This document shows positions 41,465 through 53,400 of a DNA stretch of 57,103 nt, piece by piece (position 1 is the stretch's first letter; each line of letters starts with the position of its first letter). The stretch covers positions 1-57,103 of the forward strand of contig NZ_JASFDV010000039.1 in NCBI RefSeq assembly GCF_030766825.1, given 5' to 3'. A program made the translations under genes and the position numbers. The notes beneath the pieces were generated by a model. That model worked only from the letters and a program-made list of their open reading frames with translations, made no database searches and had not been told where the DNA came from. The DNA comes from Nocardiopsis sp. CC223A. GTDB lineage: Bacteria; Actinomycetota; Actinomycetes; Streptosporangiales; Streptosporangiaceae.

Positions 41465-44400
41465 TCACGGCGTCGGGGTGAAGGGCGGCACGGTGACCCG
41501 CAGGGTCCACCGGCGCGTCTCGGGGTCCAGGACCGCGTCGTCGATCCTGAACCGCGTACCGCGCGGGAGGATGACCTCCCGCTCCGACCGGTGCACGCTA
41601 TTGTCGCCCACCCACAGGGCGGGGTGCCCGGCGGGCACGTCCAGGCGGAACTGGAACTCGGCGGTCCTGTTCACGGTCTCCGACCCCAGCGACCCCGAGA
41701 GGAACCCCCGCTCCACGAACTCCGTGCCGATCAGGTCGGTCGGGTCGGTGTAGGGCCGCCCGGGCGGGGCCATGAAGCCCACACTGAAGGCCGAGCGCCG
41801 GACCTCGATCCGCTCGGGGACCGGTTCCATCGCCCGGTCGAGCAGCGACATCGCCTCGCGCAGCACCGCCAGGGTCTCGGCGGCGTTGTCCGGGGTCGCG
41901 GTGTGGCCGAACCACTTCTGGACCCAGGAGGTGAAGAACGGCGCGCTGCTGAGCCGCCGCACCTCGGCCTCGGGGTCGCCGTGCCGGGAGAAGTCGTTGT
42001 AGAACTGCGCGTTCTTCGTGTACGCGCGGGCGGAGTTCTGCTGCTCGTCGGTCAGGGACGGGAACCGGTGCCCGAGGACGAGGTCCCCGTAGGCCTGGCC
42101 GTCCGCGTCGGTCTCGAACCGGCGCACGCCGTCGGGGCCGGTGTGTCCGGAGCGGTCCTCGGGAAGGGGCGTGCGGGCGCCGTCGGCGTCGGCTTCGGGC
42201 GGGGCCGGATCCGTCCCGGTGCCCGGCCGCGGCGGCACGACCACCTCGGCCTCGATGTAGAACCCCGGCAGCCCGAAGGACCCGCCCCAGCCGGCGCGGG
42301 TGATCCGGTAGGCGGTGCCCCGGGCGAGGACGACCTCGCGCTCCTCCGGGTGTTCGCTCCTCTCACCGACCCACAGGCCGCGGGCGCCCGCGGGCACGGT
42401 CAGGTGGACGACGTGCCGGGATTCGGCCTGGTGGTGCCCGGCCAGCCGGTTGCCCAGCGACACGGACATGAACCCGGGCTCGGTCTGGACGGTGCCCACC
42501 AGCGAGTAGGGGTCCAGGTCCCGGAACCCGTCGAGGAACGAGACCTCGTGCAGGCCGCGGACCATCTCGACCGTCTCCGGCAGGGGGCGGTCGACGGTTC
42601 GCCCGAGTCGGTCCAGGAGCGCGGTCACCTCGGCCGCGGTGGGGTACGCGCCGCCGTTGGACCGCGCCACGGTACCGGCGTTCCCGGCGTTCGCGTACCA
42701 GCCCGCCAGTTCCGACTCCGGATCCGGTGCGTCGAGGATGTACCTGACGAAGCCCGCGGTGTGCTCGGGGACCCGGTCCTGCGCGAGCAGCTCCCGCAGG
42801 CGCCCGACGGTGGGCCAGGACAGGCCGTTCAGCTCGTACAGGCTCCAGCCGCGGGCCGCCATCGGGTCCGTGTCGGCCTGGAGGAGGGTCGACCGCCGCA
42901 CCCTGTCCAGGGAGTCCTGGATCTGCTCGGCCGAGAGGTCGTCGCGGACGACCTTGTTGAGCCATCCGTCGGTCGTGTACCCGCGCACGTCGTCGCGCTG
43001 GCGCGCGTCGAGGGTGTCGAAGGCGTGCGGGTTGTTCGCCGGCTCGTGGAGCCAGCGGCCGTAGGCGTCGGCCTCCTCCACGGAGCGGAACCGTCGCACG
43101 CCCCGGTCGTCGACGTACCCCCTGCCGCCGTCGGCGGGAGCGGTGCCGACGGGGATCCCGGTCTCGGCGGCGGAGGCGTCCGCGGAGGTGGCCGTGTGCC
43201 CTGTCGCCTCGCCGGGAGCCGCCGTGTCCTGACCGGTCCCGCCGGTCGGGGGAGGGGCGTCCTCCGCGGTCGGCGGCCGTGCCCCGGACCCGGTGCGGAC
43301 CACCCGTTCCGGCAGGACGGCCTCGGCGGACAGCAGCAGGCCCCGGGAGGTGTTCTCCGCACCGGTGACGCGGTACGACATCCCGCGGGGCAGGACGATC
43401 TCGTGGTTCGACGGCCGGGGGCCGTCCGCCCCGAGCCAGAGCCCGTGCGCGCCCTCGGGCAGGGTCAGCCGGACGGTCGCCGCGGGGTGCCCCAGGCCCA
43501 CCGGGTCCGGGTTCGCGGAGACCGTGGTGTACCCCGGGCTGCTCTGGACCGTGCCCACCAGGGCGGAGGGGTCCGCCGCGTCGTACCCCTCCGGGAACCG
43601 GAGGTCGCGGGTATGGGTCAGCACCCACGTCGTCTCGATCGCCTCGGGGAGCGGGCGCCCCACCGCCGCGTCGTAGGTTCCGAGCAGTTCCCGGACACCC
43701 TCGGCGGAGGGGTAGGTCCCCCCGTTGGCCGCGGCCAGCGCCCCGGCCATGCCGCTCCTGCGGTACAGCCCGGCCAGCCGCTCCTCGGGGGACCCCAGTG
43801 TGAGGACCATCCGCAGGAAGTGCGTCCTCGGGGTCTCCTCCTCCGCGGCGTCCACGATCTCCCGCAGCCGCTCCGCGGTGGGCCAGGAGAGGCCGTTGGC
43901 CTCGTAGAGTTCCCAGCCGCTGCTCCCGTGGGGCTCCACGATCGAGGGCCGCTCGGTACGGCTCATCGAGCGCAGCCGGTCGAGTTGCGTCCGCACGTCG
44001 CCCGGGGGCACCAGGGCCAGGTCCGCCAGCCACGGCGTGTCCGAGAACGCCCGGGCGACGCGGCGCGCCCGCGCGGGGAGCGTGTCCGGCGTCGGCATGC
44101 CGCGCTCCGCGCGGGCGGCCCGGTGCGCGTACCAGTCGGCCTCTCCGGGCGTCCGGAACCGGCGGACGCCGGACGCGTCCACCCGTCCGTCCGAGAGCGG
44201 GTCCGCGAAGGCCTCCGGAGCCAGGACCACCTCCGCGGAGAGCACGGTCACGATCCCGCCCGCGTTCGGGTCGACGGTCTCCCGGACACCGGTGATCCGG
44301 TAGGTGGAGCCGCGGGCGAGGGTGAGTTCGCGCTGTTCGGGGTCGTGGCTGCGGGAGCCGATCCAGAGGCCGTGCGCGCCTTGCGGGACGTTGAGGCGGA

Positions 44401-47400
44401 GCAGGTACCGGAAGGGGGCGGCGTCGGTCTTGAAGGCCTGGTCGCCCAGGGTGGTGGACATGTACCCGGGCTCGGTGTGGACCGTGCCTTCGAGGTCGTC
44501 GGCGTCGTACCCGCCGACCGCGTGCAGCAGGTGGTCGATGGAGTGCATGCCGCGGGAGACGACCAGGCCTTCGGGCACGGGGCGGCCGGTGGCGTCGTCG
44601 AGGAGGCGGAAGAGTTCCAGGACGCGGTCCACGTCGGGATAGGTCCCGCCGTTGCGGCGGGCGATGACCCCGGCGTAGCCGGCGTTGTGGAACCAGTGGC
44701 GCAGCTCCGCGGCGGGGTCGCGGGCGGTGAGGATGTTGTCGATGAGTCCGACGGTGCGCGGGGGGAGACCGTCCGGGTTCGCCCGGATCTCGCGCAGCCG
44801 GTCGAGGGTGGGCCAGGTGAGTCCGTTGGCCTCGTACAGGTCCCAGCCGTGCGCGGTCGCCACGGTCGCCGCCTGCCCGGCCTCGTGCCGGGCCCCGGCC
44901 CGCACCAGTGCCAGCTGGCCCGCCACACCGGTCGGGGACAGGGGCCGGATCCGGGCCAGCCGGGTGATCCAGGCGGACCTGGTGTAGGCGTCGACCATCC
45001 TCCGCTGGTCGGCGGGCAGGGTGTCGAAGGCGTGGGGGTTGCCGGCCGGGTCCTGGAGCCAGAGGTCGTAGGCGTCCAGTTCCTCCGGGGAGCGGAAGCG
45101 CCGGTAGCCGTCGTCGCCGACGTGTCCGCGGCCGTCGCCCTCCGGAAGGCGCGACTCCTCGTCGACGACCGTGGAGGCGTCCGAGTCACCGTCCCGGACC
45201 TGCGCGGACGGCCCCTCCACCGGCGTCCGCGCGGGGACCGGCTCGGCGTCGATCTCCATCCCGTCGGCCGTGATCCGGACACCGGTGATCCGGTAGCCGA
45301 AGTCCCGGGGCAGGACCAGCGCGTACCGGTCGCCCGTCGCGCCGCGGTCGCCGACCCACAGGCCCCGGGCGTCCTCGGGAAGGACCATGCGGACGACCGC
45401 CACGGTGTCGCGCGGCTCGGTGGTGAAGGGCGATCCGCCCAGGGTGGCGGTGGTGTACCCCCGTGCGCGCTGGTCCCTGCCCACCATGGCGGACAGGTCC
45501 TCCCAGTCGTATCCGTCGAGTTCGGTGAGGTCCCGGTCGACGTCCAGTGCGAAGGAGACCTCGATCGGGCCGGGCAGCGGCCGGTCCACGGCCGCGTCCA
45601 TGTCCCGGATGATCTCCAGCACCCTGTCCCCGGTGGGGTAGACACCGCCGTCGGCCCGGGCGACGGCCCCCGCCTGGCCCGCTTTGCCGTACCAGTGGTC
45701 CAACCGCAGCCGCGGGTCGGAGGACCTGAAGATGTCCGCCGCGATCACTCCGAACGCCGGGGAGTGCCCTCCCCCGGCGTACAGTTCCCGCACCCGGCCG
45801 AGCGAGGGCCACGACAGGCCGTTCGCCTCGTAGAGCACCCACCCGTTGGGGTCGTCGGGGTCGTCGGCGTTCCCGAGGCTGGTCCTGCCCCAGTCGTCGA
45901 GCCTGCTCTGGACGACCGCCGGGTCGGAGGTTCCGAGCCGGGCGAGGTCGCTGAGCCACGGGTTCGCGGTGTGCGCGCCGACGAGGGCGCGCAGCTTCGG
46001 AGGGAGGGCGTCGTAGGTGTGCGGGTGGGCGGCGGGGTCCTCCATCCGTTCCGCGTAGGCGTCCATTTCCTCCCGGGTGCGGAACCCGCGGACCCCCTCC
46101 CCGCCCGCCTCGGGGCCCGCGGCCGGGGCCGCCGGCGCCTCGTCGTCCGAGTCGTCCCAGCGCTCCAGCAGGGGCCGGTCGTCGTCGGAGTCGTAACGGT
46201 CGAGGAGGGGCCGGTCGTCGTACGCGCCGTCCTCGGAACCCCCGTCGTGCCCGGAGTCCGCCACCCCCAGGAGCGCGGCCAGTCCGGCCTCCGCCTCCGC
46301 GTCGGGCTCGTCGGGGCCGGTGACGGTGGCGTCCGTCTCGGTCTCCGCGGTGAACACGTGCAGGTCCGCGGAGTCCTCGACCCGCGGCGGGGCCGGGTCG
46401 GCACCCGGCCGCGGCGGCACGATCACCTCGGCCTCGATGTACAGGCCCTCCAGCCCGCGGGAGCCTCCCCAGCCCGCCCGGGTGATCCGGTAGGTCGTGC
46501 CCGGGGGGAGGATCAGCTCGCGCTCCCCGGGGTACCTGCTCTTGGAACCGATCCAGATGCCCCGGGAACCGCGGGGGAGGACCAGGTGCACCGTGTGCGC
46601 GTACCTGGCCGTGACCCCGGCCGGCTCGTTGCCCAGCGACGTGGACATGAACCCGCGCTCGGTGTGGACGGTGCCCACGAGGGAGTAGGGGTCCCGGCCG
46701 TCGAAGCCCTCGAAGTGGCCCAGTTCCTCCAGGCCGCGGATCACCTCGATCCCCTCGGGCAGGGGCCTGTCGATGGCCTCCGCCAGGATCCGGAGGTGTT
46801 CGAGCGCGCGTTCCGGGGTCGGGAACACGTCGCCGCTCGACCTGGCGATCTCCCCGGCCTCACCGGCGTGCACGTACCAGTGGTCGAGTTCCTCCTGCGG
46901 GTCCGGTGCGTCCAGGATGTACCGGACGAAGCCCTCGGCCCTCTCCGGGACGCGCCCCTGGGCCAGGAGTTCCCGCAGCCGGTCCAGGGTCGGCCACGCG
47001 AGGTCGTTCATCTCGTACAGTTCCCAGCCGCGCGAGCCCATGGGGTTGGTCTCGAACGCCGCGACGGTGTCCCGGCGCATCAGGTCCAGCACGGTCGCGA
47101 CCCGCTCCGCGTTCATCGAATCGCGGGCCACGGTGTTGAGCCAGCCGTCGACCGTGTAGCCGATGATCCGGTCCCGGTGCTCCGGGCTCAGGGCGTCGAA
47201 GGCGTGCGGGTTGTGGGCCGGGTCGTGGAGCCACCGGTCGTAGGCGTCGAGTTCCTCCTCGGTGCGGAACCTCCGGATCCCGTTCCCGTCGACGTACCCC
47301 CGCCCGTCGCCGGGCCCGTGCCCGGTGCGGGGGGTGTCCGGACCGGTGGCGGCGTCGTTCGTCCCGTGGGCCGCCGCCCCGGCGGAGGCGGGCGGCGCGC

Positions 47401-50400
47401 TCGCCACCGCGGGCGGTGCACTGGCCACCGCGGGCGGGGCGGTGCCGCCCGTCGGCGCGTGCACCCGCGCGGTGATCACGGGGCGGCCGTCGGAGGTGTC
47501 CACGGAGTCGATCCGGAACGCGGTCCCCGGAGGCAGGACGATCTCCTGGTTCTGGGGGTGGGTGCCCGCGTTGCCCAGCCAGAGGCCGTGCGCCCCCGCC
47601 GGCAGGACGAGCCGGACGACCGCGGCCGCCCCGTCGCCCCTGCCGGTCGGCCGCGGGTTGAGCGCGACCGCGGTGTAGCCCCGGGTGGCCTGCTCGGTCC
47701 CGGCCAGCGCGGAGGGGTCGTGCGGGTCGTATCCGGGCAGCTGCGCCCGCGCCGTCGCGTGGTCCAGGTACCAGGTGGTCTCGACCGCCTCCGGCAGCGG
47801 GCGGCGGACGGCGCCCTCGTAGGAGGCGAGCATGTCCAGCAGCCTCTCGGGCGAGGGGTAGGCGCCCCCGTTCGCACGGGCCAGGGTCCCGGCGTCCCCG
47901 GCCGTGTTGTACAGCCTTTCCAGCCTGCGGGCCGCCTCCTGGGGGCCGTGCCTGAGGATGTCGGTGATGAACCGCGCCCGCGCGGGGTTGCGCCCCTGCT
48001 CCACGGGCAGGAGCTGGAGCAGCCGGTCGGGGGTGGGCCAGGTGAGGCCGTTCGCCTCGTACAGCTCCCATCCGAGGATCCGCTGCCGCTCCGCCGGGGT
48101 GGAGGCGGGGGTGACGCGGCTCGCGGCACGCAGGGAGTCCAGCAGCTCCCGGGCGCCGTCCGGGTCCGTCGGGGCGGGGTCGAACCTGCCCGCGAGCGCG
48201 CTGAGGGCGCGGGCGAGGTCGTGCCGGGCGCGGGGGAGCGCGTTGACGGCGTGCGGGTTGTGCGCCGGGTCGTGGAGGCGGTGGCCGTACCAGTGGGCCT
48301 CCTCCGTGTTCCAGAACCTCCGGACGCCGTCCTCGCCCGTGCTCCCCTCGGAGAAGAGGTCGGGGAAGGCCCGGGGCAGGGGGACCACGGTCGCCGTGAC
48401 CACGGTCTGAGGACCGCCCGACTCGGGGTCGATCCTGTCCTCCACCCCGGTGATCCGGTACGAGGTGCCGCGGGCGAGGGTGAGCTCCATCTGCTCGGGG
48501 TCGTGGCTGCGCGTGCCGATCCAGAGGCCGCGGGTCCCCTGGGGCAGGTCCAGGCGCAGGAGGTAGGGGAAGCCGTCGGTGTCGGTCTTGAAGGCCTGGT
48601 CGCCCAGGGTGGTGGACATGTAGCCGGGTTCGGTGTGGACGGTGCCCACCAGTCGGCGGGGGTCCGTGCCGCCCGTCGTGCGCAGGAGGTGGTCGATCGT
48701 CTGCATGCCGCGGGACACGGCCATGCCCTCGGGGAGCGGGTGGTCGACCGCGCTGTCCAGGAGGCGGAACAGCTCCCGGGTCCCGGCGGCGTCGGGGTAG
48801 GTGCCGCCGTTGAGCCGGGCGATGACCCCCGCGTACCCGGCGTTGTGGAACCAGTGATCGAGTTCGGCGCGGGGGTCGGGGGCGCCGAGGATGTACCGGA
48901 TCAGGCCCCGGGTGCGCGAGGGGAGCGGCTGCGGCGAGGCCGCGATCTGCCGCAGCCGCTCCACGGACGGCCAGGTCAGCCCGTTGGCCTCGTACAGGTC
49001 CCAGCCGTGGGCCGTCTGCGCGGTGTCGGGGTCGGCGGCCTCCGCCCGGGACTGCGAGCGCCACTCCATCAGTTGGCGTGCGACGGTCTGCGGCAGGAAG
49101 GGCCGGATGCGGGCGACGCGGGTGATCCAGGCGGACCTGGTGTAGGTGTCGACCATTTTGCGCTGGCCGGGGGTGAGGGTGTCGAAGGCGTGGGGGTTGT
49201 TGGCCGGGTCCTGGAGCCACCGGTCCTGCCCGTCGATGTCCCCGGGTGAGGCGAAGCGGCGGATGCCGTCCTCGTCGAGGGTGCCCCTGCCGTCGGTGTC
49301 CGCCTCCGAGTCCGTGTCCGAGGAGTCCGAGGCGACACTGCTCCTGTCGTCGTCCTCCCCGTCCGGGCGGTCCTCGCCGTCGCGGACGGCGGCGGTCTCC
49401 TCGGCGGGGGCCGCCGGCGGTCGCGGTTCCGCGGGCAGCGCCACGGCGGTGATCTCCACGATCCCGTCCGACTCCGTGACGCCGGTGACGCGGTAGCCGG
49501 TGCCGCGGGGGAGGAGGAGCGTGTACGGGTCGGAGGTGCCCGCCCTGTCGCCCACCCACAGGCCCCGCCCGCCCTCGGGCACGGTCAGGCGGACCAGGGC
49601 CGTACCGTCGCGGTCGCCTCCGGCGTCCGGTGAGCGGTCCAGGGAGGTGCGCAGGTACCCCGCCTCCCGCTGCTCGGTGCCGACGAGTGAGGACGGGTCG
49701 CCCTCGACGTACCCGTCCAGGCCGTGGAGGCCCTCGTCCCCGTTCAGCGCGAAGGTCACCTCCACGGGGCCGGGAAGCGGCCGGTCGGTCGCGGCGTCCA
49801 GGGTGCGCAGGGTGTCCAGGACCTCGGCGGCCGTCGGGTAGGCGCCGCCGTTGGCCTTGGCCAGGGCCCCGGCCTCGTCCGCGTTGTCGTACCAGTGGCG
49901 CAGCCGCCGGCCGGGGTCGGGCGCCTTGAAGATGTCGCTGACGAGCCGGTTGAAGGTGTGGGTCAACCCGCCGCGGGAGTGGGACTCCCGGATCTCGGTG
50001 AGCGTCGGCCACCGGTTCCCGTTCCTCTCGTAGAGGGGCCAGCCGTTGAGGTCGTCTCCGCTGGCGTTGTCGTCCGCGTCGTACGTGAGATCCTCCAGCC
50101 TGCTCTGAATGGAGGCGGTGTCCAGCGAGGGGATCCAGGTGAGGGACGCGAGCCAGCCGGTGTCCGCCTGCGCGGCGACGGCCTCGCGCTGGTCCCGGGG
50201 CAGCGCGTCGAAGGTGTGCGGGTTGACGCCCGGGTCGTCGAGCTCCGCGGCGCGGGCGGCCGGGTCCTCCAGCCCCAGGAAGCCGGCCATCTCGGTCTCC
50301 TGCTCGCGGGTCCACGTCGGCTCGGGGAGGTGTCCGTCCCCCTCTGCCGGGTCCTGGTCCGCCTGCTCCATCAGGAACACGGTGATCTCGTCGCCCGTAC

Positions 50401-53400
50401 CCGGCGGGGGCTGCGTGTTGAGTGCGCTGCGGAACGTGTCCAGCAGTGAGGCGGCCGCGGGGCGCGCCCCCAGCTCCCGTTCCATCCGGTCGCTCAGGGG
50501 TGTGCCGGTCGGGGGGCCGGGAGGCGGCGGTGGCGGTGCGTCGGACCGGGTGAGGCCGTCGAGGTGGGTGCGGGTGGCGTTGGTCGCGGTGGTCCAGGCG
50601 GTGACGGCGTTGTTGTAGGTGTCCAGGGCGGTCCGGTAGGCGGTGTCCTGGGTCTGGTAGGCGGTGCGGGCGGCGTCGAGGGCGGTGCGGTTCTCGGGGG
50701 TGGGGTCCGCGGTGTGGGCCGCGTGCGCGTCGAGATAGGCGTCGACCAGGGCGGGGAGCTTGGCGCGCTCCTCGACGTAGGAGGCCTCGGCGTCGGCCAT
50801 GGCCTTGGCGGCGTTGTGCTCGGCGGTGATCGGTGCGTCCGCCGCGGTGGCCTGTTCGGGGGTGATGATGCCCAGGGCGATGGCGTCGGCCTGGGAGATC
50901 CACGCGCTGGTCTTGTTGGTGTGGTCGGCGGTGAACTGCTGGACGCCCTTGCCGAAGGGGGTCTTGTTCTCGGTCCGGGCGCCGATGGTCCAGGTGGTGT
51001 CGAACTCCACCAGGTAGGCGGTGCCGAGCCGCTGGCGCTCCAGGTCGGAGGGCTCGCCCGTCACCAGGCCGTTGGCGGTGGCAGAGCTTCCCCTGGTGGT
51101 GCGGGCCGCCGCGTCCCCGGAACCGGTGAGGAACGCGGTGCGGTCGCTGTTGTCCGGGTCGACGGTGTGGTGGCCGGTGGGGCGGAAGGCCGCGGTGGCG
51201 GTGGTGGTCCCGCCCTGGGAGCGGCTGTGCGAGAGGGCCTGTCCCTCGGCCTCCTTGTGGACGAGCCGGGCGTCGGGGCGGGCGGTGAGGATGCGGGCGC
51301 CGGTGAAGTCGGGGGTGGCGGCGGCGCGCCACCGGGTGCGCCCGATCCGCAGGATGTCGACGCCCGCGCTCCGGCCGACGGTCCGGGAGAAGAGCCCCTT
51401 GAGTGCGACGGGGTTGAGGGAGTTGTCGATGGGCGTGTAGCGGGGGTCGAGTTCGAGGTGGTCGGCGATGTGGCGGCGGGCGTCGTCGGTCGCCTTCCTG
51501 TGGTGTTCCCTGAGCTCACCGAGCTGCTCGGCCGTCGGGTCGTCTCCGAAGTCGGGGGCGGCGGGGGGCTGCCAGCCGAGTGACGCGGCGACGGTGCGCA
51601 CGGCGGTGTCGCGCAGGTCGGGGCCGTGGACGGCGGTGGGCATGATGACGGAGTCGCGGATCCGGGGGGCGAGTGCGGGGTCGCCGAGCGCTTCGGTGGC
51701 GGTGGTGACGGCGGCCGCGAGGGTGTCGCCCGCGCGGGGTGTGGCGGCGGGCGGCGCGGGCGCCGTGTCCAGGGCCGCGGCGGGCGTCGCCGGCGGGGTG
51801 AAGTCCAGCGACGAGCCCAGGTGGAACGTCTGGACGGTGCCGCTGTCGGCCTGCGCCCGGACCGGGGGCCGCCCGCCGGTCTCCAGGGTCAGGGTGAGGG
51901 ACGTGTCGTGCGTGACCCTGGCGTAGGGGCCGGACGACTCCATGACGACGGTGTGGGTCTCCTCCTCCGCGGAGGAGTCCGTCTCCGTGGTCGAACGGGC
52001 GGCGGTGGCCCCCGCGGCGGGTGAGGCGTAGGCGAGGTGGCTCTCGGGCGGTCTGCCGCTCCCGCCGTTCTCGCCGCTGGGCTGCCACGGGGTGAAGGCC
52101 GCCCCGGAGGTGTGGCCCGTCCCCCGCGACTGCGCCTGCGCCGACTCGGTCTGCCAGGAGTGGGTCTCGACGGTGGCCACGGCGGAGGTGACGTAGTCGA
52201 CCCGGGGGTTGGTCCTGTCCAGCTCCACCAGGACCCGGGCGGGCTTGGACCGGTGGAGGAAACGGGAGGTCCCGGCGGCCCGGACCACCTTGACCGGGAC
52301 CGGCGGGAGCACCCCCGGCGCGTTGCCCAGGCGGCGGGTCAGGTGGGCGAGGAGCCGTTCCCGGCCGCCCCGGGTCAGCTTGAGCCCCTGCCCCCGGAGC
52401 CGCACCTCCAGTTCGCGGACCGCGGCGGTCGGGTCCGCCGGCCGCCGCTGCTGTCCGGCGCCGTCGAATCCGGTGCGGACGCGGGCGTGGGGCGGCGGTG
52501 CGGGGTTGTCCTGGGTGGCGGGTGCGGGGGTGCCGTCGTCTCCGTGGGTGACGGCGTCGGTGATGATGCCGGCCTGTTCGGCGTCGCGGGCGGTGATGTG
52601 GCCGGAGACGAGGTCGTCGACGCGGGTCTTCCAACCGGCGTACTTGTGGGACCACCAGTTGGGGAGGTTGAGGCCGCGGTGCTTCTTGAACTCCCAGGCC
52701 TGGGAGATCGTCCCGGCCATCCGGAACGTGTAGACCGTCGCCGCCTTGGACAGCAGGAACAGCCCCGAGGCGGAGGAGACGCCGGAGTCCGTGATCTCGC
52801 CGCGGCGGAAGAAGTTCCAGTTGTGGGAGGGGCCGGCCATGGGGACGATGCCGTCGGCGGTGGACCGGTCGGCGCCGGAGGCGGCCCCGCCCTCCTCGAT
52901 GGGGTTGCCGGTCCCGCCCGCGAAACCGGTGGCCCCGAGGGTGGCGCTGGTGAGCTTCAACTCCCCCGCGGAGGCGGTGGAGGTGGTGTCACCCGCCACC
53001 GCCACCTGGGCCTTGACCGCGTGCATGTCCACGATCCGCTCGGGCTGCACGGAGGTGGCCCCGGTGGCGCGCATGTCGTTCGGGGAGCGCCACGTGCCGC
53101 CCAGGTCGACGCGGCCCCGGTGCCCGGAGGGCGAGAAGGTGGCGGGGTCGGTGGCCAGGGAGACGGGGGAGAGGAAGTCGGTGAAGAAGTGCCGCCCGCC
53201 GACCGTGTCCAGGAACCCCCGCAGCTTGCCCCGGCGGCCGTCCGACACCGGGCGCCGGTCCGTGAAGGCATCGAAGGCCCGGCGGAGCACACCGCCGGAG
53301 GAACGGGTGGCGTCGCCTCCGGGCACGGCGAGCGAGACCCGTTCGACGGTCGCGCCGTTCTCGATCACCGCCCGTGCTCTGCGCCCGTCCGCGTCCGCCG

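Noticed and set aside
41057..49249. Very long plus-strand open frame (about 2,730 codons) opposite the giant gene
   Set aside because: It is an antisense shadow produced by GC-rich codons of the repeated ART modules. Composition (Gly/Arg/Val/Asp-rich, HRGR-type runs) is not protein-like, whereas the minus strand has clear domains.
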